Assembly (NCBI GenBank): GCA_964369605.1
Contig: CAYJFD010000009.1
Coordinates: 1-59,151, forward strand
Reading direction: 5' to 3'
Source of the DNA: CAYJFD01 sp964369605
GTDB taxonomy: Bacteria; Bacteroidota; Bacteroidia; Bacteroidales; UBA932
Length of the DNA stretch: 59,151 nt
The translations under genes were made by a program, and so were the position numbers. Within the stretch, counting starts at the first letter, position 1; every line of letters begins with the position of its first letter. A model generated the notes under the pieces. That model saw only the letters and a program-made list of their open reading frames with translations, was not told the origin of the DNA and did not search any database. This document shows positions 25,613 to 35,118 of this stretch, piece after piece.

Positions 25613-27511
25613 ATGAAAAAGAATCTAATCATAATATTAAGTTTAATTTTTGTCATACTTGCCTGTGACAAGGAAACAGCTACTCCATATCTTGAGATAT
25701 TAAACTTAGAAGATGTTTTTCCAAACAATACTGCTACTGCATCTGAGAATGAATACAAATTATTCATAAAGAGCAATCATAAGTGGACCGCAAACTCTGA
25801 GCAAGAATTTATAGAACTCACTAGCATCTCAAGTGAAGACTCAGATCAGACTGACACCCTAGTAATTAAAGTACTCACTAATAGCGATAGCGAAGACCGC
25901 GAATTCGAAATCACAGTAACTAGTGTTGATATCATCGAATCAGTTAAATTAATCCAATCGGGTAAGAAGGCCAACGAGTACTTATTACCAAACAAAGTCG
26001 AGATATTAAAGAGTGGTGGAGAAACATCATTTATGCTATCTTCTGAGTATGGTATTCCAGAAATATCACACTTGAATTCTTCGTCCGAATGGGTAAATAT
26101 TGGTGAAATGAAAAGTCGTAATGATGAGTACACCTGGGATTTAACCTTCGAAGAAAATAATAGCTCTATTCAACGAGTAGACAGCCTAAAGATACTATCA
26201 GCTTCTGGAAGAACTTTTTATTTTAGAATATACCAAGAAGGAAATACTTTCAAGATTAACACTGCTAGCCCAACTCTGGAGAGAGAAAGTAGTGAGTTCA
26301 AGATCAATATTACTACAAATGTTGATTATGAAATAGAACTTCCAGAGTGGATTAGCCTAGTGTCAAAAACATCTGAGGGTAATAATTTTGTTACTTTCTC
26401 AGCTCAGGCAAACGATAGCAAATCAACAAGGACTTCAAAAATACACTTTTCACCCGAAGGATTAGATAAAATTAGCTTAGATATCAACCAGCTTGGGTAT
26501 ATAGTTAATGCTGCTCAAAATCTAAAAGTGGTGAGTCAAGGTGGTCTTATTAACTTTAGCATAGATCATAATACAGATGTAAAACTCCTAAGTTCCCCAG
26601 ACTGGACAACACAGGTAATAACTAAATCTCTGACTCGTAATGAATTTAGTTTTGAAGTAGAGGAAAACAAAAATAATAGCGATAGAGTTGGCCAATTTAC
26701 ACTAGAACTTACAGGAATAGGAACTACAACTATTAATTTAACACAAGATGCAGTAAGCGATGATAACTCTTGGATAAGTAAGGATATTTATAGAAATAGC
26801 CTTTTCATAAGATTTACTGGTACTTGGTGCGTTAATTGTCCGAATATGGCAAAAGGTATTGCGCTAGCAAAGGAAGAATTACCTGATAGAATTATTGACT
26901 ACTCTTGGTATAATAATTCACATACTTCTGTAGATTATCAAGGTGTTGAGTTAATAAAGTATTATAACGTAACTGAATACCCTTATGGTATACTAGATGG
27001 AAAAACAGATATCTATAATTATGGATCAAGTGTTATCAAGGAGAACATCCTTTCTGATGTCAATAATACACATTCTAATGATTTAACGCTAACAGGTGTA
27101 GATATCGAGAGTTCTGTAAATAATGGCGTTATTACTCTAAATGCAAAAATTTATTCCAAAGAAACACGTGACTATTATGTTAGTGCCCTACTTGTAGAGG
27201 ACGGAATAGTAACTTATCAAGAAGGAGGAGGAAGTGACTATGTACATAATAGTGTTTTGAAAGAGTATTTTACAGAACCTACTGGTGACAAAATCAGACT
27301 AGAGGCTGGTAAATCTCAGTACTATAACTCATATTTAGAGATTCCATCCTCTGTTCAAAACATAGAAAACTGCTATATTATCTTATATCTCCTTAAATTC
27401 TCTAAAGCAGATGAAGAGTCTTGCCAAGAAGATGAAAAACCTTTTGTAGATAATGTTGTTAGAGTAAAGCTAAACGAAAATTATAAAATGAAATTTGAAA
27501 CCAAAGAATAA
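25613..27511 (+). CDS. BACON-repeat Omp28-like lipoprotein with thioredoxin fold
   Basis: A 632-residue lipoprotein with lipobox FVILAC (Cys18). The first ~380 residues form about four BACON-like beta domains (KSNHKWTANSEQEFIELTSI, SSPDWTTQVITKSL, ending in the typical INLTQDA). A thioredoxin/Omp28 domain starts at ~393 with FIRFTGTWCVNCPNM, where Cys406 and Cys409 make the CxxC. The C-terminal beta region (YYVSALLVEDGIVTYQ) matches that of the 14932 protein. A surface or periplasm-facing redox lipoprotein is likely. It is the first gene of a long secreted operon. The next gene starts three bases after its stop. Confidence 0.85.
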   Translation: MKKNLIIILSLIFVILACDKETATPYLEILNLEDVFPNNTATASENEYKLFIKSNHKWTANSEQEFIELTSISSEDSDQTDTLVIKVLTNSDSEDREFEITVTSVDIIESVKLIQSGKKANEYLLPNKVEILKSGGETSFMLSSEYGIPEISHLNSSSEWVNIGEMKSRNDEYTWDLTFEENNSSIQRVDSLKILSASGRTFYFRIYQEGNTFKINTASPTLERESSEFKINITTNVDYEIELPEWISLVSKTSEGNNFVTFSAQANDSKSTRTSKIHFSPEGLDKISLDINQLGYIVNAAQNLKVVSQGGLINFSIDHNTDVKLLSSPDWTTQVITKSLTRNEFSFEVEENKNNSDRVGQFTLELTGIGTTTINLTQDAVSDDNSWISKDIYRNSLFIRFTGTWCVNCPNMAKGIALAKEELPDRIIDYSWYNNSHTSVDYQGVELIKYYNVTEYPYGILDGKTDIYNYGSSVIKENILSDVNNTHSNDLTLTGVDIESSVNNGVITLNAKIYSKETRDYYVSALLVEDGIVTYQEGGGSDYVHNSVLKEYFTEPTGDKIRLEAGKSQYYNSYLEIPSSVQNIENCYIILYLLKFSKADEESCQEDEKPFVDNVVRVKLNENYKMKFETKE

Positions 27512-27514
27512 CAG

Positions 27515-27931
27515 ATGAAAAAATATTACGTAATCCTACTTATTTTTTACAGTCTATTAATAATGGCCTGTACGCCGACAAACGAAGTCGACAATCAATC
27601 ATTCCTTAGTAAGAATTCTCTAGGAATATATCAGAACTCAGAGGTAGTTTATGTCTACAATGAATTTGAGGACCAACTATCCACTATCGTAGCAAATGAT
27701 TATTTCTCTTTTAGAATGCAAAATGAGCTTAACAGTTTTGCATATAGCATAGCTAAACTACCTAAGAATCCAGTAGTTGGAGAAAGATATCCTGTTGAGG
27801 TTATTTTTATTGGTTCACCTATGGAAGTACGTTCAAATCTTGATGCGGAAGTTATGAAGATGAACGAGGATTTGGTATGGCTTTACAGTTCAGAAAAGAA
27901 TATTGGTTTTATAGTTAATAACATTAAATAA
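27515..27931 (+). CDS. small hypothetical lipoprotein
   Basis: A 138-residue lipoprotein (lipobox LIMAC, Cys19) with a compact beta-rich mature part of about 120 residues (YQNSEVVYVYNEFEDQLST ... DLVWLYSSEKNIGFIVNN). Not recognised. It sits between the Omp28-like and M6 protease genes with gaps of 3 and 10 bases, so it is made with them and may be an accessory or inhibitor. That is a guess from position only. Confidence 0.7.
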   Translation: MKKYYVILLIFYSLLIMACTPTNEVDNQSFLSKNSLGIYQNSEVVYVYNEFEDQLSTIVANDYFSFRMQNELNSFAYSIAKLPKNPVVGERYPVEVIFIGSPMEVRSNLDAEVMKMNEDLVWLYSSEKNIGFIVNNIK

Positions 27932-27941
27932 TTAAGAAGCG

Positions 27942-30005
27942 ATGAAAAAACATTTACTAATTATTACGTTATTACTTATAAGTGCTATTACTTACGCCAT
28001 CCCTGCTAAGAAAGGGCCTATTAAGATTACTCAGCCTGATGGATCTACGATTATGATCGAAGTACACGGCGATGAGTTCCTAGGATGGACAACTGCCTCT
28101 GGCAGGTTAGTTCAAATGGGTAGTGATGGATTTTACTATAACGCATCATTCAATGCTGCAGGTGAAATAGAACTATCTTCTACTAGAGCAAAGAGCCACG
28201 GTCTTAGCCTTTCAAGTGAAGCTGTTTCTATTCCTGCTATTGCGGTAGCAAACGCAAATAAACTAAGAGAAGAAAGAGAAAGGCTATACACCGAGAATCG
28301 CCGTCAGGGAAGTCCTTCGAATAATATCGCTCAAGGTAAAAAAGTTTTCTTAACTATTCTTGTTGAGTTCTCAGATTTAGAGTTCAGCACCCCTTCTGAG
28401 AATTTTACTAACCTTCTGAACGAACCTGGCTACTCAAAGAATGGCGCTACTGGTTCCGCTTACGACTACTACCAGGATAATTCAAACGGTAGTTTTGACC
28501 CTACTTATGTAGTAGCTGGCCCATATAAAGCAAGTAAAAGCTTTAAGTATTATGGAGAGCAAATTGGAGACAGTAACGATGCTAATGCGCGAGAACTTTT
28601 CTCAGAGATTCTTCAATTAGCAGATGCTGATATAGACTTTTCATTATATGATCAAGATAATGATGGAGTACTAGATAATCTCTTTTTCTTTTACGCTGGT
28701 TATAACCAAGCAGAAGGAGGTAGTCCAGACTCGATATGGCCTCATAAATGGGAAATCGGAGGAAGTTTAATGTTAGATGGAAAAAGAGCTAAGGGCTATG
28801 CTTGTTCTTCTGAGTTTAGAGGAGCACAAGGAGGAGTTATGTGTGGTATTGGCACATTCACTCATGAATTTGGCCACGTTATAGGATTACCTGACTTCTA
28901 CGATGTTGACTACTCTAATAATGGTCTTGCGGCAGGTTTAGGTTCATTCTGTTTAATGTCAGGTGGAGGTTATAATAATGACGGAAACACTCCTCCATAC
29001 TTATCATCGATTGAGAAAGATATGCTAGACTGGGGGCCAGGAATAGAAGAATTAACTGAAACTGGCAATTATACACTAGAGCCTGTACAAAACGACAAGG
29101 CATATATGACTATGACTTCGAATCCAGGCGAGTATTTCGTATATGAGAGTCGCTCAGGTGAGGGTTGGGATAAATATATTCCTTCTGGTATGTTAATTTA
29201 CCACGTGGATAAGTCAGAAAACTTAGTTGCTGGTCTTACTGCTGGGGAAAGATGGGAAAAATGGCTAGGGATAAACGCCTTTGCTGACCATCAATGTCTA
29301 GACCTAATAGAGTCTTGCGGTACAGAGAAGTATATTGACGATAACCCAGATAAGGTACCTTTTCCAGGAAGTGATAATGTAACTAGTTATACATTTACTA
29401 CTAGCCCTTCATTTAAAGCATGGAACGGAGAGCCTACTGGCTTTGGAATAAAGAATATAAAAGACAACAAAACACAGGGCGTATCATTTTCTTTAGAGGT
29501 GAATGATTATAAACCTAGGCCTTTTATTGGCCTTGTCTCTGATGAGAATTCAATGCCGATAGAGGATGCTTTGGCAATTATTCGTTATAATGACAAAGTT
29601 TCGGAAGTTTATACTGACGAAGAAGGAAAGTTCTATTCTGAATTAATCCTAGAGGCAGAGGTTCAGCTAGAGGTTAAAAGAACTGGCTACGAAACTTACA
29701 AAACACTGTTCCGTGCTAGTGAGGAAAATTTAAATATGGAGATAACTCTTGAGCACTCTTTGTTCCAAGAATACTCTTTTAACTTTATTAAATTACCTAA
29801 AGCTTCTTTTACTCCTGAAGACATACTTATGCTTGAGCTCGGAGCTTGCAAAGAAGAACCTGAATCAGTTACTTGGAAAGTAAACAATTCAGCTGTTAGT
29901 GCTTCAGAGCCAATATATTTAAGAACTGGCTTTTATTTGCTTACGGCTATTTTGAAATATCCAGATAGAGAAGAAATCCTAACACAAAGAATAATAGTAG
30001 AATAA
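27942..30005 (+). CDS. M6-family metalloprotease (immune inhibitor A-like)
   Basis: A 687-residue secreted zinc protease. The signal peptide is ~1-19 (LLIITLLLISAITYAIPA), followed by an N-terminal prodomain-like region (EVHGDEFLGWTTASGRLVQ). The catalytic domain has HEFGHVIGLPDFYDVDYS, with His308, Glu309 and His312. A carboxypeptidase-regulatory-like domain lies at ~525-600 (FIGLVSDENSMPIEDALA), then a final beta domain. There is no lipobox, and no clear type IX secretion C-terminal domain was noted. It would degrade host or environmental proteins. It lies third in the operon with Omp28-like and BACON lipoproteins. Confidence 0.92.
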   Translation: MKKHLLIITLLLISAITYAIPAKKGPIKITQPDGSTIMIEVHGDEFLGWTTASGRLVQMGSDGFYYNASFNAAGEIELSSTRAKSHGLSLSSEAVSIPAIAVANANKLREERERLYTENRRQGSPSNNIAQGKKVFLTILVEFSDLEFSTPSENFTNLLNEPGYSKNGATGSAYDYYQDNSNGSFDPTYVVAGPYKASKSFKYYGEQIGDSNDANARELFSEILQLADADIDFSLYDQDNDGVLDNLFFFYAGYNQAEGGSPDSIWPHKWEIGGSLMLDGKRAKGYACSSEFRGAQGGVMCGIGTFTHEFGHVIGLPDFYDVDYSNNGLAAGLGSFCLMSGGGYNNDGNTPPYLSSIEKDMLDWGPGIEELTETGNYTLEPVQNDKAYMTMTSNPGEYFVYESRSGEGWDKYIPSGMLIYHVDKSENLVAGLTAGERWEKWLGINAFADHQCLDLIESCGTEKYIDDNPDKVPFPGSDNVTSYTFTTSPSFKAWNGEPTGFGIKNIKDNKTQGVSFSLEVNDYKPRPFIGLVSDENSMPIEDALAIIRYNDKVSEVYTDEEGKFYSELILEAEVQLEVKRTGYETYKTLFRASEENLNMEITLEHSLFQEYSFNFIKLPKASFTPEDILMLELGACKEEPESVTWKVNNSAVSASEPIYLRTGFYLLTAILKYPDREEILTQRIIVE

Positions 30006-30025
30006 TCAAAAACAACAATTACAAT

Positions 30026-32416
30026 ATGAAACCACAAAATTACATTTTTACCAAACTTGCTTTAGCACTCTTCGTGCTAATAAGCTTCGGACTTACGTCT
30101 TGTAAGCCAGATAATACTCATAAGTCAAAGATTATTGCTGAGAGCATTGAAGCTGCACCTGAAGGAGGTGTTTGTGAAATCTCCTACTCTATCGAGAACC
30201 CGACAGAAGGATCAACTATTATTGCGAATACGGACGCTAGCTGGATCAGTACAAATTTTGAATATCTTGACGGTAAGATTAAATTTATGGTTACTCCTAA
30301 CGAAGGAGCTGATCGTAGCGCAGAGATCACTCTAAAGTACGATGGTGCAGAGGATCTTAGAGTAACAGTTTCTCAAAAGGTATTTTCTATTGATGGCGAT
30401 TTTGCGATCTCTCTTCAAGCTGTGAATCCTTATGGAGCTACTATTCGTTTTACTGCAAATGGACATCAGATGAACTATTTCTTCCTAGTTATGGGTAAGG
30501 AAGCTATCGACGAATATTACGCACAAGGAGGCGAAGAAGCTCTTTACCAGGCCGACTTTGAATGGATAGAGTATCTAGCAGCTAATAATGGTATGACTGT
30601 TGAAGAATTTCTTCCTTTAGCAGTACAAATCTATGCACAGAATGGCGAAGAAACGACTATGGATTACACTACTTTAGAGCCAAATGAATCTTATTACGCA
30701 TACTGTTATGGAATGGATACTAAGGGAAATAAACTTACTAGTATTACACGAAAAGAATTTGTAACTGAGGTAGTAGATCCTATTGATATCGAATTCGAGA
30801 TGGAAGCTACAAATATCCAGACGACATCAGCTACCATTACTGTTACTCCTTCTAAGGATAGTGAATATTACTGGTGGACCTATGTAAAAGAAGGCGACTA
30901 TTTAAAGTATGGCGATATTGAGATCGTTAAAATTATGACTGAGAATCTTAAGGCAGACGCTGCCTCAGCAGGATTGGATATTACAGATTTAATGAAATTA
31001 GGTGAATCTTCTGCGACTCCTACTGACCTTTGGGCAGATGCAAAATACTACATCGTGGCTTGGGCTATGGATGAGAAAGGAAACCTAATTAGTGAAATCA
31101 CTTCTAATCAGCTATTCACGACTAAGGCTGAAACAGTTTTCGATGATTGTACTTTTGAGATTAGCTTCCCTGAAGTTAAAGATATGGATATCCAGATTAA
31201 TGTAAAACCTTCAAAAAATACAACTCGTTACTATATAGCTTGTATCTCAGATGATAGAACTTTAGGTTATACTCCTGACCAGATGGCAAAGCGTGTCATA
31301 GATATGGAAGCAGATAGATTAGATCATGGTGATTATGGAGATGGCGTAACTTGGGAGAATGCACCATTCCTATTTACAGGAGAACAAACTAAGTGGGCTC
31401 AAGAAGATCTATACTGGACATTTAAGCCTGACTATACCTACCATACTTATGTATTCGGAATAGATGAAAATGGAAATAGAACTACTGAGGTAGCACATAA
31501 AACACAGAAAACTCTTCCTGCAGAGGCTTCAGATATGACCTTCACTGTAACTATGAGTGATCCTACTTGGAAGACTGGAGTATTTAAAGTAGTTCCTAGT
31601 AATGACGATGAGTACTATATGACTCACCTTATCGAATCTTCATACCTAGAAACATTCAGAAAAGAGGACGGAACTCTTGACGAGCAGGAACTTATGCACG
31701 AGATAGAGCACTACTACGACAACTCTATTTTATACTACCTTAAGCAGGGAACCACTGAGCAAGTTTACTCTTGGGCATCAGATATGGAGTTTACATTCTT
31801 GACATTCGCGTATGCTGGAACGAATACTACTCAGATGTTTGAATATAAAGTTAAAACCCCTCCTATTCCATTTACAAGTGATGCAGACGTAGCTACTACC
31901 CTAGAGATCTTCGATGGTGATGAGCTATACGAAATGGATCCTATCGAATGGGAAAGAGCTCAAGGCTCACCAGTTGTTCGTATGACGTTTAAGCCTAATG
32001 AAAAGGCCGTAAAATGGTATGGAAGTATCTGGGCTCCTATATCTAACTACGAAAGAGGTGTTGACCATCTTATGCACTTGATTATGAATCCAACAGTCAG
32101 CTTTATTAATGAGGATAGCGGAGTTCAGCTTCCATCTTGGAATGGCACATTTAGTTTCCCTTCAGTTGCAGAGGGTGCAGATGGAACATTTGGTCCTTGG
32201 CATTATGAAGAGTTCACTCCTACTAAAGGTGAAACTACCAAAGCTTATGACTTCTGGTCAGATCCTTCTTCTACAAGTGTAGTAAGAATCATTAATGAGC
32301 AGATGCTTAACCAAGCAAAAGAACAAGTATATAGCGGTGTTAACAAGGTTAAGACTACATCTACTCCAGTGTCATTTGTAAGTAAAGCAAGTTCTCAAAT
32401 TAAAAGAGAATTATAA
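30026..32416 (+). CDS. large BACON-type surface lipoprotein
   Basis: A 796-residue lipoprotein with lipobox GLTSC (Cys26). A BACON-like domain occupies ~38-115 (WISTNFEYLDGKIKFMV ... VTVSQK). Several Fn3-like beta domains follow, carrying the recurring pattern TVTPSKDSEYYWWTYVKEGD, INVKPSKNTTRYYIACISDD and KVVPSNDDEYYMTHLIESSY. These repeats are common in Bacteroidota surface lipoproteins that bind glycans or mucin. No enzyme motif is seen. The gene is 20 bases after the M6 protease. A close paralogue lies at 35119 with the same domain order. Confidence 0.8.
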   Translation: MKPQNYIFTKLALALFVLISFGLTSCKPDNTHKSKIIAESIEAAPEGGVCEISYSIENPTEGSTIIANTDASWISTNFEYLDGKIKFMVTPNEGADRSAEITLKYDGAEDLRVTVSQKVFSIDGDFAISLQAVNPYGATIRFTANGHQMNYFFLVMGKEAIDEYYAQGGEEALYQADFEWIEYLAANNGMTVEEFLPLAVQIYAQNGEETTMDYTTLEPNESYYAYCYGMDTKGNKLTSITRKEFVTEVVDPIDIEFEMEATNIQTTSATITVTPSKDSEYYWWTYVKEGDYLKYGDIEIVKIMTENLKADAASAGLDITDLMKLGESSATPTDLWADAKYYIVAWAMDEKGNLISEITSNQLFTTKAETVFDDCTFEISFPEVKDMDIQINVKPSKNTTRYYIACISDDRTLGYTPDQMAKRVIDMEADRLDHGDYGDGVTWENAPFLFTGEQTKWAQEDLYWTFKPDYTYHTYVFGIDENGNRTTEVAHKTQKTLPAEASDMTFTVTMSDPTWKTGVFKVVPSNDDEYYMTHLIESSYLETFRKEDGTLDEQELMHEIEHYYDNSILYYLKQGTTEQVYSWASDMEFTFLTFAYAGTNTTQMFEYKVKTPPIPFTSDADVATTLEIFDGDELYEMDPIEWERAQGSPVVRMTFKPNEKAVKWYGSIWAPISNYERGVDHLMHLIMNPTVSFINEDSGVQLPSWNGTFSFPSVAEGADGTFGPWHYEEFTPTKGETTKAYDFWSDPSSTSVVRIINEQMLNQAKEQVYSGVNKVKTTSTPVSFVSKASSQIKREL

Positions 32417-32460
32417 GACATATAATTAACCAAATAAATACTAATTAAATTAATAAACGT

Positions 32461-35058
32461 ATGAAAAGAAATTTTTTACTTTTACTAGCTATTCTCGCAG
32501 CTTTTATAGTTGCTTGTAAACCAGAAGAACCTGAAGTATTAGATCCAGTACTAACTCTTATCGATACAGAGGTAACAATAACTGCTACAGGAGGAGAAGG
32601 AGAAATCGAATACACGCTTGAAAATCCTGTTGATGGAGAGATGCTTGAAGCTAAAGCATCTGTAGAGTGGATTACAAATTTTGACTATTCTACTTCTGGA
32701 TTAATCAAATTTAATGTAGACCAAAGCTTTGAAGATGCACGTAGCGCTACTATTACTATTGGTTATATTAACATAGAGAGTCAAGACGTTACTGTTAATC
32801 AACAAGCAGCTGGAAACTCACTTGATCTTAGCTCAGAGAATTTATCTTATGTTCAAGCAGGTGGAAAACTTGAGATAGATATCACAAGTGACAGAGCTTG
32901 GAGCTTATCAACAGTACCTAGCTGGTTAGAAGCAAATATGACTTCTGGTCCTGCCGGAGAATCAACACTATCTCTTACTGCTACTGCAAATGAATCTGAT
33001 GATGTAAGAAATGGTAAATTAACTGTTACTTCTGGCTCTACAGAAGTTGATATCACTGCATCACAAGGTTTCACTGGTCGTATCGTAGTTGAAAGAGCTA
33101 CTTATGATGTGCCTTGGGAATATACTGAACTAGAGATTAAGATCACAACTAGTAAAGAGGCTAGAATGGAATTTGCAGAAGAATATGACTGGATTAGACC
33201 TATCGCAACTAGAGGTATGAACGAGCAAAAATTCAATATTGAAGTAGACCCTAACTTAGCTTATGAGGAAAGATCTGCAGTCGTTATTTTCTCAAATGGA
33301 GATGCTCAAGAGCAGGTTACAATTATTCAAGAGAAATCTATTCCTACAGAATATACTCAACTTATTCCAGATGCTTCACTTAAGTTAAAATTAATTGGAC
33401 TTTGCGATAAAGATGGTGATATGCTTATTTCTCACGATGAGGCTATGGCTTTAACTAAGATTGTAGACCAGAGTTACGAGTGGTATCCTGCCCCTATGGA
33501 CTTTACTGGACTAGAGTACTTCACTAACCTAGAAAAAATTGATGTAATCGGACTATATGGAACAAAGGAAATTACCCTAAAAAATCCTAAGTTAACTTAC
33601 TTTAATTTTAGCTATAACCCAAGTGTTGAAAAAGTAGATGTTACTGGATGTCCAGAGTTACTAGACATTAATATTAGCAGCACCGCTGTTACTTACTTAG
33701 ATGTAACAACTCTTACTAAGCTAGAAAAATTAAACTGCGGGCATGCGGATATGGAAACTATTAACACTGGAAACAATACAGCTCTTCAAGAGCTAGTTAT
33801 CCATGCTAAGAAGTTTAACACTCTTGATATTTCGAAAAATACGAATCTTACTAAGCTTAATATTACTTCAGATTCATTAAAGACTATTAGTATAGCTGAA
33901 AACACAAAGCTTAAGGAATTAAAGCTTACTTGCCCTGAGATTTCTACTATCGACTTATCATCTAACACTAAACTTCTAACTCTAGCTCTTGACAACTCTA
34001 TTTACGGTAGTGTTGACGTATCAAAGCTATTAGAACTAAGAAGTCTATCTATTAAAAATAACTTAGAAATGACTAGCCTAGATATTTCTAACAACTTAAG
34101 TTTAGGTACATTAAACTTAACGGGTAGTACTAACATCGCTAGTTTAATAATGACAGAAGGCCAAGTAATCGGAAGTAAATACGGATTTGATGAAAGTATC
34201 ATCACTTACGAAGATATTGTTTACCCTGACAACTATGCTGAAAAGATCACTGACAGTAAGTTATTAGCTTATATGTTAGATGAGTTTGATACTGATAAGA
34301 GTGGAACTATTTCTAAGGAAGAGGCTGAGGCTGTCACTATCATCGACGCTCAAGATAAAGATATCAAAGAATTTACAGGACTATATTTCTTTAAGAATAT
34401 CACTTCGATAAATCTTTCTAACAATCCTCTTGTATCTCTAAATGTTGACTTCTTCCCTCTTTTATCGAAATTAATAGTTAACAATACAGACTTAAGCTAC
34501 GTAGCTTTAGATAAGATTACAGGTCTAACTCACCTTGAGATTACTAATTCTAAGTTAACTACTATGACTTCAACTGAAAATCATAAAGGTTTAGAATATG
34601 TAGATTTATCAAATAATCAAATTTCAGGAAGTGGATATAAAGTATTATCATTTACAGGACTTACGAATCTAGCTTATATAGATTTATCTAATAATCAGAT
34701 TTCTGGCTATGGCGTTCCTGAGTTATATGCATGTACTGCTCTAGAGTATGTTAATTTATCAGATAATAATTATTTCTCATTTAACTTCGGAATGTTATCT
34801 GCGGCTAAAGAGGTATACTTTAACAATAATGATGCATGGGCAGTATCTGACCTAAATAAGATTCCTAATCTTGAAATTTTTGAAGCAGCAAATAATCCTA
34901 GATATAAGCAATTAGATTTTTCTAAGAACGATAATATTCAAAGAATATATGCTCCTGACTGTGGTTCATTAACAAAGGTTATTCTAAAAGAGGGTGTTAA
35001 TCCTGACAACTTAGATATAACTATCCCTGATGCGGCAGTTATAGAATTTAAAATGTAA
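32461..35058 (+). CDS. surface lipoprotein with BACON domains, EF-hands and leucine-rich repeats
   Basis: An 865-residue lipoprotein with lipobox FIVAC (Cys19) and a Glu/Pro-rich tether (KPEEPEVLD). Three BACON-like domains span ~30-295 (WITNFDYSTSGLIKFNV, WLEANMTSGPAGESTLSL, YDWIRPIATRGMNEQKFNI). Two complete EF-hand loops, DKDGDMLISHDE (~320) and DTDKSGTISKEE (~610), each introduce a block of leucine-rich repeats such as LTKLNITSDSLKTISIAEN and LEYVDLSNNQISG. Calcium-stabilised LRR surface proteins of this type bind partners. No enzymatic site was found. It ends at a strong intrinsic terminator. Confidence 0.84.
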   Translation: MKRNFLLLLAILAAFIVACKPEEPEVLDPVLTLIDTEVTITATGGEGEIEYTLENPVDGEMLEAKASVEWITNFDYSTSGLIKFNVDQSFEDARSATITIGYINIESQDVTVNQQAAGNSLDLSSENLSYVQAGGKLEIDITSDRAWSLSTVPSWLEANMTSGPAGESTLSLTATANESDDVRNGKLTVTSGSTEVDITASQGFTGRIVVERATYDVPWEYTELEIKITTSKEARMEFAEEYDWIRPIATRGMNEQKFNIEVDPNLAYEERSAVVIFSNGDAQEQVTIIQEKSIPTEYTQLIPDASLKLKLIGLCDKDGDMLISHDEAMALTKIVDQSYEWYPAPMDFTGLEYFTNLEKIDVIGLYGTKEITLKNPKLTYFNFSYNPSVEKVDVTGCPELLDINISSTAVTYLDVTTLTKLEKLNCGHADMETINTGNNTALQELVIHAKKFNTLDISKNTNLTKLNITSDSLKTISIAENTKLKELKLTCPEISTIDLSSNTKLLTLALDNSIYGSVDVSKLLELRSLSIKNNLEMTSLDISNNLSLGTLNLTGSTNIASLIMTEGQVIGSKYGFDESIITYEDIVYPDNYAEKITDSKLLAYMLDEFDTDKSGTISKEEAEAVTIIDAQDKDIKEFTGLYFFKNITSINLSNNPLVSLNVDFFPLLSKLIVNNTDLSYVALDKITGLTHLEITNSKLTTMTSTENHKGLEYVDLSNNQISGSGYKVLSFTGLTNLAYIDLSNNQISGYGVPELYACTALEYVNLSDNNYFSFNFGMLSAAKEVYFNNNDAWAVSDLNKIPNLEIFEAANNPRYKQLDFSKNDNIQRIYAPDCGSLTKVILKEGVNPDNLDITIPDAAVIEFKM

Positions 35059-35073
35059 AAATATTAACTAATT

Positions 35074-35110
35074 ATCATCACGCTAGTTTTTTCTCTAGCG
35101 TGATGATTTT
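35074..35110 (+). terminator. intrinsic terminator
   Basis: A perfect 13-bp stem pairs ATCATCACGCTAG (35074-35086) with CTAGCGTGATGAT (35095-35107), followed by TTT. It is 16 bases after the 32461 gene and only 8 bases before the ATG of the next gene, with no room for an independent promoter between them. Confidence 0.88.
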
Positions 35111-35118
35111 TACTATTT

